The position numbers were made by a program, and so were the translations under genes. The notes under the pieces were generated by a model, which worked only from the letters and a program-made list of their open reading frames with translations, had not been told where the DNA came from and searched no databases. This document shows positions 1-6,423 of a DNA stretch of 9,039 nucleotides, piece by piece. This stretch comes from Actinomycetota bacterium (GTDB lineage: Bacteria; Actinomycetota; Humimicrobiia; Humimicrobiales; Humimicrobiaceae), in NCBI GenBank assembly GCA_028696435.1, contig JAQVHC010000048.1, forward strand, positions 1 through 9,039. Direction: 5' to 3'. The first letter of the stretch is position 1; each line of letters begins with the position of its first letter.

Positions 1-256
1 ACATTTTTACCATATCAAAACGGTTCCATGCTTCTACATAATTCCCCCAGTTCCACTCTTCTGGGAATAAATGAATCCCTCCTTTATAAATTTCACTGCT
101 GGTCTTAAGCCCTGCAGTAAATGAAAATAAATACGGAAAAAGCACACATATGCTAACCAGAATTAATACTAATAAGTAAAAAAGACCTATTAATCGCCCT
201 CCTCGCGAACGCCATTCTGTATTTGACATAACTCCCCGATTAACCGAACCGCTCAT
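1..256 (-). CDS. Sugar ABC transporter permease, MalG/UgpE type (N-terminal part, cut by window edge)
   Basis: This gene encodes the second membrane subunit of a carbohydrate ABC importer in the cytoplasmic membrane. Only the first 85 codons are inside the window; the rest lies beyond base 1. The start is ATG at 256-254, preceded by GGGGAG about six bases upstream on the minus strand. The protein opens with a basic N-terminus (residues 1-22). A first membrane segment follows (about 23-48, with LIGLFYLLVLILV), and then the periplasmic stretch typical of this family, with FPEEWNWGNYVEAW (about 64-77) matching the usual FP..WT..NY...W pattern of MalG-like permeases. The EAA loop is not visible. 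It lies 67 bp downstream of the first permease gene in the same direction, so both belong to one operon. A second ATG at codon 10 has a purine-rich site but poor spacing. Substrate is unknown. Confidence 0.85.
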   Translation of the reverse strand, partial: MSGSVNRGVMSNTEWRSRGGRLIGLFYLLVLILVSICVLFPYLFSFTAGLKTSSEIYKGGIHLFPEEWNWGNYVEAWNRFDMVKM

Positions 257-323
257 TAAATTCTCCCCTGTTTATTTCTATTCAAAAAAATAAATGCCGC
301 ACAAAAACAATCTGTACTAATTA

Positions 324-1220
324 TTAAAATTCTCCCTGTTGCTCTTTTTGTGACCACCAGACGTATAGAAAACTAAATACACCAAGAATAACCAGAATTG
401 ATACGCTCCAGGCAGCAGCCAGACCAAAATCATTCATACTAAATGCAGTTTCATAAATTACTATAGCCGGTGTCCTTGTAGAATTGCCAGGTCCCCCACC
501 GGTCAGAATAAAAGGTTCTGTAAATACCTGTGACACAAAAATAATCTGCATTACCACAAGAATCTTTATTCTAGAGCTTATGTAAGGGAGAGTAATATAC
601 CTGATACGTTTAAAGACTGAAAATCCATCAAGTTCTGCTGCCTCATATAATTCCAATGGAATTTCTCTTAAAGCAGATAGATATATCAGAGTAGTGCCTC
701 CTGCTCCAAACCATGTCATAACTATAATAATCGCAGGCTTTACCAGTGCCGGGTCCTGCAACCAGAGTTGTGGTGGAATACCGGCTAACTTCAGCAAGCT
801 ATTCAATATGCCTTCATTAGGTGCATAGATCTGCCTCCAGACTATAAGCCCGACCGATACCGGTATCAAAGCCGGTAAGTAAACTATGGTCTGGAATAAA
901 GAAGTAAGTCGCCGCATTTCATTAATAATTATAGCCAGAATAATTGGAACCAGTGCCCCCAATATAAGACTGAGCAATACAAAGACGAGGACATTCTTCC
1001 AGGCTGTGTAAAAAACAGGATTTTTCAACATACGTAAATAGTTATTAAGGCCAACCCATCCCTGAAAACCCATAATATTAACCCTCTGAAAACTGTAAAC
1101 AATCGTTTTACACATTGGGTACCAGCAAGCTATAGTAAAGACAATAAAAAATGGCAACAGGAAGAGATATGCTACTCCCTGCCTTTTCCAGTTAATTTTT
1201 TTTCGTATTTTTGTCCCCAT
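324..1220 (-). CDS. Sugar ABC transporter permease, MalF/UgpA type
   Basis: A 298-residue inner-membrane permease subunit of a carbohydrate importer, of normal length for the family. It has a short basic N-terminus and about six hydrophobic segments (roughly 16-36, 75-100, 108-128, 162-183, 217-238, 266-288). The cytoplasmic EAA loop that contacts the ATPase is clear at 193-212: EAAELDG at the start and ITLP at the end with the normal spacing. The LTGGGP motif at 239-244 is also typical of MalF/UgpA proteins. The ATG at 1220-1218 has only a weak purine-rich ribosome site, so its translation may be low relative to the binding-protein gene 189 bp upstream. That gap contains a strong hairpin. 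It is transcribed with the binding protein and the second permease. The transported sugar cannot be told from sequence. Confidence 0.95.
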   Translation of the reverse strand: MGTKIRKKINWKRQGVAYLFLLPFFIVFTIACWYPMCKTIVYSFQRVNIMGFQGWVGLNNYLRMLKNPVFYTAWKNVLVFVLLSLILGALVPIILAIIINEMRRLTSLFQTIVYLPALIPVSVGLIVWRQIYAPNEGILNSLLKLAGIPPQLWLQDPALVKPAIIIVMTWFGAGGTTLIYLSALREIPLELYEAAELDGFSVFKRIRYITLPYISSRIKILVVMQIIFVSQVFTEPFILTGGGPGNSTRTPAIVIYETAFSMNDFGLAAAWSVSILVILGVFSFLYVWWSQKEQQGEF

Positions 1221-1298
1221 CTTTATAATTTATCTTTATAATATACCTGTTTACCTATCATCTTCTTATTCTATATTCTCTTTCTTATTCGCTATTTT

Positions 1299-1356
1299 TA
1301 AGCAAGAGGTGGTAGAACTATAATATCATAATATATTATCCACCACCTCTTGCTTA
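1299..1356 (-). promoter_or_regulatory. Intercistronic stem-loop between binding-protein and permease genes
   Basis: A perfect 15-bp inverted repeat (arms 1299-1313 and 1342-1356, core AGAGGTGGT/ACCACCTCT) encloses a 28-base AT-rich loop. The loop can itself fold, with 1320-1326 pairing to 1333-1339. Neither strand has a U-tract after the stem, so it does not look like an intrinsic terminator. Hairpins in this position are known in binding-protein operons such as malE-malF, where they stabilise the upstream mRNA or limit read-through so that binding protein exceeds permease. That role here is inferred. A tandem GCTTACCT repeat sits just to the right (about 1352-1367). Confidence 0.75.
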
Positions 1357-1409
1357 CCTGCTTACCTGATGTGGCATAAGTTCAAAAGTTTATTCTTATC
1401 TTTCTTATC

Positions 1410-2924
1410 TTACTTCAATAAATCAAGTACACCCGTTTGATAGTTATTAGCAGCATTTTCAAGAAGAGCGGCAACGTCGGCATTCTCATCTACAAGAATA
1501 GTACTTACAATTTCCCCGAGTAATGCATAGTATTCCTGAAAAGCTACCTGACCTTCTGATGCTATAACGATTTTGCCTGCTTTCATAGCATCCCTGAAAG
1601 GTTTGTAGTTTTCAACTGGCATATTTGCATATTTTGCTTCAACTACTTCATAAGCATCCTGAAAATCTCCTACAAATGTAGGTAATAACGGAGTGCCAAC
1701 AACAACTGTTGGATCTTCTTTACCGGCCTCAAAGTTAGCTATAATTTCATCAGGGTCAAGATATGTCCACAACCTGAAGTATGCAGCTGCCTCAATCTGG
1801 TCTTCAGTTGCTCTGGAACTAACCATAAAAATGTTACCGCCGCCCAGAGAAGTGATCTTTCCATCCGGTCCAACCGGTAATGGAGCATAACCAAACTGAT
1901 TCATATCAACCTCAGGATAGTTCTCCATAATCCACTTTAAACAATCACCTGCAAACAAAGACATACCAGCACGCCCGAGTGCAACTTCTATATTATTAGT
2001 ATCCCAGACAAGGTTTTCGAGCGGTAATACATCATATTTCCAGCGCAGATCCTTAATAAAGTTCAGTGTAGAAAGCATTGCATCATTATTAAAACCTGCT
2101 TTATATGTTCCATCATCCTGCTCGATTGCAACATCTTCAGTTTTGAAGCCTGAATAATCAAAAGCCAGTACAGTAGTGTGCCAGCCAGCTTGATGTACTT
2201 CTCCTGTGCACATTGCAAAACCTTCTACTCCTGCATCACGATCAGTAAGAGTATCTGCTGCAGCCACAAATTCATCCCATGTCTCTGGCGGTCCATCTAT
2301 ACCGGCAGCTTCAAACATGTTGATGTTATAAACCAGACCCATTGAATATGCATTCCATGGAATACCATATATCTTTCCATCCTGGGATACTGCATCAATC
2401 AGAGTAGGATTAAATACATCTCTTAGTCCCTGCTCATCAAAGATTTTAGTAAGATCAGCACAGACGCCCTGTCTTATCATCATACCGGGGTCTGTAAGGT
2501 AAACCAGGAATAAGGTTGGTTCCTGATTTGCAGCCAGCATTGGTGGGAACGAATCAGGAGAATAAACATAATCAGTCCCTTCAACAGTTACATTCGGATA
2601 CATTTCCTCAAAACGTGCGACCTGCTCCTGCCAGAATTTAAACTTGGCCGGCTGGGATTCTGGTGGAACATCACCCACAGTAATTGTAACCTCACGACCA
2701 CCAGCAATTTGCTCTGGCATTGTGAGAATTCTGGGTAATTCTCCTTCTGATGGTTCTTCAACTACTTCTTCTCCTGTGGGCTCTTCTGCAGTCACTTCTT
2801 CTCCAGCCACCTCTTCTTTAGTTGCTTCTTCAGTTGCTTTTGTTTTACATCCACTAAAGGAGAAGCTTAGAACCATTGACACACAAATTGATAGCAGAAT
2901 AATCCATAATAATGATTTTTTCAC
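1410..2924 (-). CDS. Extracellular sugar-binding lipoprotein of ABC importer (family 1 solute-binding protein)
   Basis: A 504-residue substrate-binding protein that would capture a sugar or sugar derivative outside the membrane and deliver it to the two permeases encoded downstream. The start is GTG at 2924-2922, supported by AAAGGAG seven bases upstream. Residues 1-25 form a lipoprotein signal peptide (MKK, a hydrophobic core, then FSGC), giving a lipidated Cys26. Residues about 30-62 are a Glu/Thr/Val-rich linker of repeated EE units that would hold the domain off the membrane. From about 78 the fold is typical of family 1 binding proteins: an early ITVGDVP strand, KFWQEQVARFEEMYPNVTVE, GKIYGIPWNAYSMGLVYN near the middle, and GPDGKITSLGGGN further on. 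It is longer than many family members (about 420-450 residues), mostly because of the linker. It is the first gene of the importer operon. Ligand is unknown. Confidence 0.95.
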   Translation of the reverse strand: MKKSLLWIILLSICVSMVLSFSFSGCKTKATEEATKEEVAGEEVTAEEPTGEEVVEEPSEGELPRILTMPEQIAGGREVTITVGDVPPESQPAKFKFWQEQVARFEEMYPNVTVEGTDYVYSPDSFPPMLAANQEPTLFLVYLTDPGMMIRQGVCADLTKIFDEQGLRDVFNPTLIDAVSQDGKIYGIPWNAYSMGLVYNINMFEAAGIDGPPETWDEFVAAADTLTDRDAGVEGFAMCTGEVHQAGWHTTVLAFDYSGFKTEDVAIEQDDGTYKAGFNNDAMLSTLNFIKDLRWKYDVLPLENLVWDTNNIEVALGRAGMSLFAGDCLKWIMENYPEVDMNQFGYAPLPVGPDGKITSLGGGNIFMVSSRATEDQIEAAAYFRLWTYLDPDEIIANFEAGKEDPTVVVGTPLLPTFVGDFQDAYEVVEAKYANMPVENYKPFRDAMKAGKIVIASEGQVAFQEYYALLGEIVSTILVDENADVAALLENAANNYQTGVLDLLK

Positions 2925-2981
2925 TTCTGCTCTCCTTTCCTTTTAGTTTACATTTTTTTAAATTTTTATTAAAATTTTTTT

Positions 2982-3036
2982 GAGATTTGTTCAGTTATGC
3001 ATTAAAGCTTCATCCAGCCATATCTGTTCAAATCTC
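2982..3036 (-). repeat. Imperfect inverted repeat in the leader of the binding-protein gene
   Basis: Arms GAGATTTGTTCAG (2982-2994) and CTGTTCAAATCTC (3024-3036) match as an inverted repeat at 11 of 13 positions, with a 29-base spacer. On the minus strand this lies within the presumed untranslated leader of the binding-protein mRNA, about 60-110 bases before the GTG start. It could be an RNA hairpin or a protein-binding site. No U-tract follows it in the direction of the importer, so a terminator role is not supported. Confidence 0.45.
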
Positions 3037-3051
3037 ACTTTTATTTTTCAA
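3028..3051 (-). other. Possible 7-codon leader mini-ORF in the importer 5' leader
   Basis: A strong AAAGGAGG site (about 3064-3056 on the minus strand) stands alone about 130 bases upstream of the binding-protein start. Four bases after it a TTG opens a seven-codon frame (reads MKNKSEI) ending in TGA at 3030-3028. Its 3' part lies in one arm of the inverted repeat 2982-3036. The ribosome site is better than chance for this AT-rich stretch, but the frame is too short to prove. It could equally be a coincidental purine run. Confidence 0.2.
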
Positions 3052-3131
3052 ATAGCCTCCTTTCTGTTTTCTATTTTTCTATTTTTTATTTACGCTATTC
3101 TATTAATAGCTTTTTGTATTTTCGCAAAATA

Positions 3132-3160
3132 CATATAAGTATAATTAGTTAAAATGTAAG
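3132..3160 (-). promoter_or_regulatory. Candidate promoter of the importer operon
   Basis: On the minus strand CTTACA (3160-3155) and TATATG (3137-3132) are separated by 17 bp and each match the sigma-70 consensus at four of six positions. The -35 element lies inside the palindrome at 3152-3171, so a bound repressor would block it. The hexamers are weak. TATACT at 3143-3138 is an alternative -10 without a good partner. Confidence 0.3.
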
Positions 3161-3171
3161 GGCTTACATTT
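3152..3171. promoter_or_regulatory. LacI-family operator 1 (importer-proximal)
   Basis: Perfect palindrome with 9-bp arms AAATGTAAG and CTTACATTT around a central GG. The TGTAA...TTACA form is that of LacI/CcpA-type operators. The central pair is GG instead of the CG at which the LacI hinge helix normally inserts, so affinity may differ from operator 2. It overlaps the candidate -35 of the importer promoter, and the adjacent lacI-type gene is the natural candidate for the regulator. Confidence 0.7.
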
Positions 3172-3254
3172 AATTTCAAAAAAAGATGGCTGTAATTTTT
3201 AGCGAGATTTGTATTTTTCTTGTGATTCTATTGTGATTTTCATAAAAATTTAAA

Positions 3255-3268
3255 TGTAAGCGTTTACA
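3255..3268. promoter_or_regulatory. LacI-family operator 2 (regulator-proximal)
   Basis: TGTAAGCGTTTACA fits the LacI/CcpA-type consensus TGWAANCGNTNWCA and has the canonical central CG. One symmetric pair is mismatched (G/T). Its centre is exactly 100 bp from the centre of operator 1. It overlaps the candidate -35 of the lacI-type gene (TTTACA at 3263-3268), which points to autorepression. CcpA itself could also bind if this organism has it. Confidence 0.7.
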
Positions 3269-3291
3269 ATTATTAGTTTTTATTATAATAT
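3263..3291 (+). promoter_or_regulatory. Candidate promoter of the lacI-type gene
   Basis: TTTACA (3263-3268) is followed by TATAAT (3284-3289, spacer 15) or TAATAT (3286-3291, spacer 17). The -35 element is the right half of operator 2. Transcription would start near 3297-3300, leaving a leader of about 55 bases before the ATG at 3356. Confidence 0.4.
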
Positions 3292-3355
3292 AAAAAAAAC
3301 CAATTGCAAGGATTTTTTATATTATTTTTAAAACTATTAAAGCTGGTAAAAATAA

Positions 3356-4378
3356 ATGGCAGAAAAGAAAAAAAATTCAATATATGAAATTGCTAATAAA
3401 GCAGGAGTTTCTATTGCTACAGTGTCCAGAGTTTTAAATAACAGCTCATTAGTAAAGGACTCAACTAAGAAACGGGTGCAAAAAGTGATTGAAGAATTAG
3501 ACTACAGACCTAATTTCTTTGCACGGAATCTTGTTAAAAACAAAAGCAAAACAATTGGTCTTTTAATACCGGATATAATAAACCCTGTTTTTCCGGAAAT
3601 GGCAAAAGGTATAAGCGATAAAGCTTTTTTAAAAGGGTATACAGTTTTTCTGTGCAATACGGAATCTTCAGTTATAAAAGAAACTGAAATCTTAAAAAAT
3701 CTATTAGAAAAAAATGTAGCAGGTGTTATTTTTATTTCGACAGAAATGAACAAATCTAGAGGGGACTTCCAGCATTATTTGTATTTATATAATAATAATA
3801 TTCCAACAGTTTTTATAAATGGAATGCTTAAAGACATTGATATTCCTTTTATTAGAATTAATGAAGAAAAAGCTGGCTATCTTGCTACAAAACATATGTT
3901 AGAAAAAGGAATAAAAAAAATTGCATTCCTTGGTGGCTCGTTAAAATTTACACCTACTTACGAAAAACTGCAGGGTTATAAAAAAGCACTTAAAGAATCC
4001 GGGCTGCCCATTGAAAAAGAATACATAATGTTTGATAACTATAACGTAGAAACTTGCTTTGCGAATGCTATCAAACTACTGGAATCTGACAATAAACCTG
4101 GAGGAATAATAACGGCGAGTGATGTTTTAGCAATAGAAGTAATTAAAGCAGCCAGTACAAAAGGACTTAATGTTCCAGAAGATTTAAAGGTTATAGGATT
4201 TGATGATATTAGTTTTTCTTCTACCTATACTCCTTCTATAACAACAATTGCACAACCAAAATATGAGATGGGTGCTATGGCATTAGAGATGTTAGTAAAC
4301 CTCATAGAGAAAAAAGATATACCCAGAAGAAACATTCTGGTTGAACCCAGACTTATTATAAGAGATTCATGCCCGTAG
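3356..4378 (+). CDS. LacI/GalR-family transcriptional repressor
   Basis: A 340-residue sugar-responsive repressor of standard length and layout. The N-terminal helix-turn-helix at about 8-29 reads SIYEIANKAGVSIATVSRVLNN, which is the family signature. The hinge region YRPNFFARNL (50-59) should insert into the operator minor groove. From KTIGLLIPDIINPVF (about 65-79) onward is the periplasmic-binding-protein-like effector domain, with GVIFIS (123-128), the GG in IAFLGGS (189-195), TASDVLAIEVIKAA (253-266), and VIGFDDISFSSTYTPSITTIAQP (279-301), all typical landmarks. The ATG at 3356 has only a weak ribosome site, which suits a low-abundance regulator. It is divergent from the importer operon, and two LacI-type operators lie between them, so it probably represses the importer and itself until its sugar ligand binds. 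The ligand is not known. Confidence 0.95.
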   Translation: MAEKKKNSIYEIANKAGVSIATVSRVLNNSSLVKDSTKKRVQKVIEELDYRPNFFARNLVKNKSKTIGLLIPDIINPVFPEMAKGISDKAFLKGYTVFLCNTESSVIKETEILKNLLEKNVAGVIFISTEMNKSRGDFQHYLYLYNNNIPTVFINGMLKDIDIPFIRINEEKAGYLATKHMLEKGIKKIAFLGGSLKFTPTYEKLQGYKKALKESGLPIEKEYIMFDNYNVETCFANAIKLLESDNKPGGIITASDVLAIEVIKAASTKGLNVPEDLKVIGFDDISFSSTYTPSITTIAQPKYEMGAMALEMLVNLIEKKDIPRRNILVEPRLIIRDSCP

Positions 4379-4437
4379 ATTTTATTTAAGATTTTATTTA
4401 TATTATTAGTTCTATAACATTTGGATTTTAAATAATT

Positions 4438-5181
4438 ATGGAAAGCTTAAAATACGGAAAAACTACGGATATTAATTCGATTCCTGAATCAATATCTGAC
4501 AGCTCTGGTAGTATACTTAAAACGACCAGTATCTCAAGCCTTGACTGTGGCCTTATTCCTTATAAACAGGCCTATGAAATGCAGCTTAAAATTTTTGAGA
4601 TAATAAAATCTGAATCCAGACCTGGTGTTATACTTCTTCTCGAGCATAACCCTGTTATAACAATAGGTCACAATAAAAATTTAAAAAACCTTCTTGTAAC
4701 AGAAGAAGAACTTAAACTAAAAAATATAGAATTAATCCAATCCGACCGTGGCGGGGATATAACGGTGCACTCACCGGGGCAGATTGTCTGTTACACGATT
4801 ATAAATCTGGCTTTGATGCAAAAAGATTTATCTCTTTTCGTTTATAATCTTGAAGAAGTAATAATAGATGTTCTTAAAAAATTTGGAATCCACGCAATGA
4901 GGATAAAGGGGTGCAGAGGAGTATTTGTAAATGGTTATAAAATTGCTTCCATTGGTTTAAAGGTAAAAAGATGGATCACATTTCACGGTTTTTCTTTAAA
5001 TGTAAACAATAATTTGAAATATTTTGATTATATAATAGCCTGCGGCCTTAGAGATCATCCACAAACTTCAATGAAAAAAATTTTAAAGAGACCGGTAAAC
5101 ATTCTCAATATTAAGGAGGAAATAATAAAAAGTTTCAGCAATATCTTTAGAATACCTGTAAATAAAATCGAAAATTTTTAG
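4438..5181 (+). CDS. lipB: Lipoyl(octanoyl) transferase LipB
   Basis: This cytoplasmic enzyme moves the octanoyl group from octanoyl-ACP to the lipoyl domain of target proteins such as glycine cleavage H protein or 2-oxoacid dehydrogenase E2. The family motifs are present: LLLEHNPVITIG (67-77), RGGDITVHSPGQ (104-115), KIASIG with the conserved Lys168, WITFHGFSLNVN (179-190), and IIACGL with the catalytic Cys202. Residues 1-33 are a polar Ser/Ile/Thr-rich extension not found in E. coli LipB. No better downstream start was seen, so it is kept. The ribosome site is weak. The gene lies 59 bp after the lacI-type gene on the same strand and may be read from its transcript, but nothing links the two functionally. 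No clear terminator follows. A lipoyl synthase gene is not in the window. Confidence 0.92.
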   Translation: MESLKYGKTTDINSIPESISDSSGSILKTTSISSLDCGLIPYKQAYEMQLKIFEIIKSESRPGVILLLEHNPVITIGHNKNLKNLLVTEEELKLKNIELIQSDRGGDITVHSPGQIVCYTIINLALMQKDLSLFVYNLEEVIIDVLKKFGIHAMRIKGCRGVFVNGYKIASIGLKVKRWITFHGFSLNVNNNLKYFDYIIACGLRDHPQTSMKKILKRPVNILNIKEEIIKSFSNIFRIPVNKIENF

Positions 5182-5210
5182 GGGATATCAGGAAATACTA
5201 GTTGCTTCCT

Positions 5211-5316
5211 TCAGTCACTATTTTTTAACTCTGATTTTTTATTACTATTTCTTTTAATAACACCTTTATTACTGCTTTATCCGTCAATACTTTTGCTGTC
5301 TCTTTTGCTGCTACTT
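5211..5316 (-). other. Out-of-frame continuation of the Lys/Ser-rich tail
   Basis: Downstream of the stop of the zinc-ribbon gene, the minus strand keeps the same purine-rich Lys/Ser/Asn-coding character in a shifted frame. One stretch reads KSSSKRDSKSIDG and ends in TAA. The same frame then continues as SSNKGVIKRNSNKKSELKNS to a TGA near 5211. This suggests that the low-complexity tail was longer and was cut by a slippage frameshift, or that the region is simple-sequence DNA outside any gene. No terminator with a U-tract was found for either converging gene. Confidence 0.3.
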
Positions 5317-5778
5317 CTACTTTTTACTTCTACTTTTGCTTTTGCTTTTTTCCTTTATGTTATTTTCATTATTGCTATTATTACTCTTAATGCTATTCTT
5401 CTTGCAGCTACTGCTTTTTTTATTACCTTTATCACTTTTTTTATTACCCTCTCCGTCTTCCTTTTTTAATACTTCATACATTTCCTTAAATACTTCTAAT
5501 GGTTCTTCAAACAATCTTTTTGGAAAAAAGGGCAGCAGTGAAGCAAAAGCTTTCCTCATATCATCGGTCATCCTTCGTGGTTTCGTCAGAACTCTGTCTA
5601 TAAAATCCTCTGCGAAAACAGTTCTCAGATGACGTCTGTCAATCTCTATTTTCTTATTACAACTGTCACAGACCACACTCCTAAGGTAATTCCCGACATA
5701 ATATACTGTATGAGGCGATTCTTTATTACAGTTTATACAAAAAAGCATTATTTTTGTTTCTTTATCCTTTATCACCAC
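5317..5778 (-). CDS. Zinc-ribbon protein of unknown function with Lys/Ser/Asn-rich tail
   Basis: A small protein of 153 residues with a four-cysteine zinc ribbon at the N-terminus (CINC at 14-17 and CDSC at 37-40). A basic, helical middle follows: EIDRRHLRTVFAEDFIDRVLTKP at about 45-67, then RRMTDDMRKAFASLLPFFPKRLFEEP. From memory this arrangement resembles a small uncharacterised family labelled 'bh protein' in some anaerobe genomes; this is unverified. Residues from about 108 to the end are a low-complexity Lys/Ser/Asn tail of short repeats, probably disordered. The start is uncertain: GTG at 5778-5776 has GGGAGG with six bases spacing and is preferred over TTG at 5781, GTG at 5775, and the internal ATG at about codon 11. 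It converges on lipB. The ribbon suggests nucleic-acid or protein binding, but no role can be assigned. Confidence 0.75.
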   Translation of the reverse strand: MVIKDKETKIMLFCINCNKESPHTVYYVGNYLRSVVCDSCNKKIEIDRRHLRTVFAEDFIDRVLTKPRRMTDDMRKAFASLLPFFPKRLFEEPLEVFKEMYEVLKKEDGEGNKKSDKGNKKSSSCKKNSIKSNNSNNENNIKEKSKSKSRSKK

Positions 5779-5816
5779 CAACCACCTCCCGGGTTAACAA
5801 TCTTACTATCATAATT

Positions 5817-5972
5817 TCAAATAATATCCAGTATCTTCTTCAACTCTGCCTGTTCTTTCTTATGTCATTATTATTCTATTTTTTAATTCTACAGGATTTT
5901 ATAGTAAACATCCTTACCCTTATCCTGTATGCTCATAATAGCTTCGTACATTTTAGAATTCTTCCAGACGAA
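5817..5972 (-). pseudogene. Possible decayed gene remnant
   Basis: On one minus-strand frame, 5972-5892 reads FVWKNSK followed by MYEAIMSIQDKGKDVYYKIL. After several clustered stops (5891-5865) the same frame resumes as HKKEQAELKKILDII and ends with TGA at 5819-5817. Both stretches look like soluble, charged protein rather than translated AT-rich noise, and they share a frame. A small gene broken by nonsense mutations would explain this. The evidence is short (42 sense codons in all), so chance is not excluded. The family is not recognised. Confidence 0.25.
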
Positions 5973-6079
5973 CTATAAACTATACCGGGATAACCTAATG
6001 TTAAATGCTTATAGCACTCTTACTATAATAACACATAAAAAACCATAAAATATTAACTTTTTGTAGCTTTTTTCAAGTA

Positions 6080-6253
6080 TCATGGAACTTTTGTCCTTGA
6101 AATGTTAAATATAGCAGCTATTTTCTGCTGATGCCTGATAATTTCTGCCGGGTTCCAGATAATAAAGGCCGGCAATTCCTGTTGATAGTTTTCTGTAGCA
6201 GTGCTTTTCACAATTTTTAAATTATTTTGAATATTTGTGCAGTATATGTGCAA
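6080..6253 (-). pseudogene. 57-codon ORF with helix-turn-helix-like end, possible remnant
   Basis: A minus-strand frame opens at TTG (6253-6251), directly after a TAA, and closes with TGA at 6082-6080. Its second half is protein-like: ELPAFIIWNPAEIIRHQQ followed by KIAAIFNISRTKV. The latter resembles the recognition part of a helix-turn-helix, as in regulators or transposases, where the chain would normally continue; after the TGA the frame reads YLKKATKS before another stop. No ribosome site precedes the TTG or an inner GTG. It looks like the truncated relic of a DNA-binding protein, but may be noise. Confidence 0.3.
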
Positions 6254-6301
6254 TTATTTAACCACATGCTATATTAAGTTACAGCCAATTTCAAGCTTTA
6301 G

Positions 6302-6329
6302 AAAGGCGTTAGGGACCTCAATGCCCTTT
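6302..6329 (+). promoter_or_regulatory. Compact hairpin upstream of the DUF1638 leader
   Basis: AAAGGCGTTAGG (6302-6313) can pair with CCTCAATGCCCTTT (6316-6329) through a nearly continuous stem. There are two bulged C residues, one G-T pair and a four-base loop. Only a short T-run follows (to 6330). No plus-strand gene lies just upstream to be terminated, so it may be a small-RNA or leader structure, or the end of an unrecognised transcript. It is among the more GC-rich patches in the gap. Confidence 0.35.
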
Positions 6330-6423
6330 TATACAAATCGGGTAAAACAGGTAAAATAAAAAGTTCGCATATTTTCTGTACTATTTATCATTTTTTAAGT
6401 ATATTTTTAGAAATATCAGGACT

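Larger units (their letters stand above)
2925..3355. other. Divergent regulatory region between importer operon and lacI-type gene
   Basis: These 431 bp contain no gene of normal size. They hold the control elements for both directions: two LacI-type operators, candidate promoters, and a long minus-strand leader with an inverted repeat and a possible mini-ORF (each listed separately). A half-operator-like GTTTACATTT lies at 2946-2955, next to the ribosome site of the binding-protein gene. GAGATTTG occurs at 2982-2989 and 3204-3211 and inverted at 3029-3036. TTGTGATT is repeated at 3220-3227 and 3231-3238. No riboswitch class was recognised. Confidence 0.7.

Noticed and set aside
1299..1356. 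Reading the intercistronic hairpin as an intrinsic terminator
   Set aside because: No U-tract follows the stem in either direction.
2644..2946. A plus-strand 100-codon frame, and another at 1693-1890
   Set aside because: Both are antisense to the binding-protein gene; the Ser-rich product reflects the complement of the Glu-rich linker.
5190..5215. AGGAA/TTCCT inverted repeat as a terminator for lipB
   Set aside because: Five base pairs with an eleven-base loop and only a distant T-run is too weak.
5336..5978. Plus-strand Leu/Phe-rich frames resembling membrane peptides
   Set aside because: The poly-Leu run is the complement of the Lys/Ser tail of the zinc-ribbon gene, and the next frames have no ribosome site or protein-like composition.
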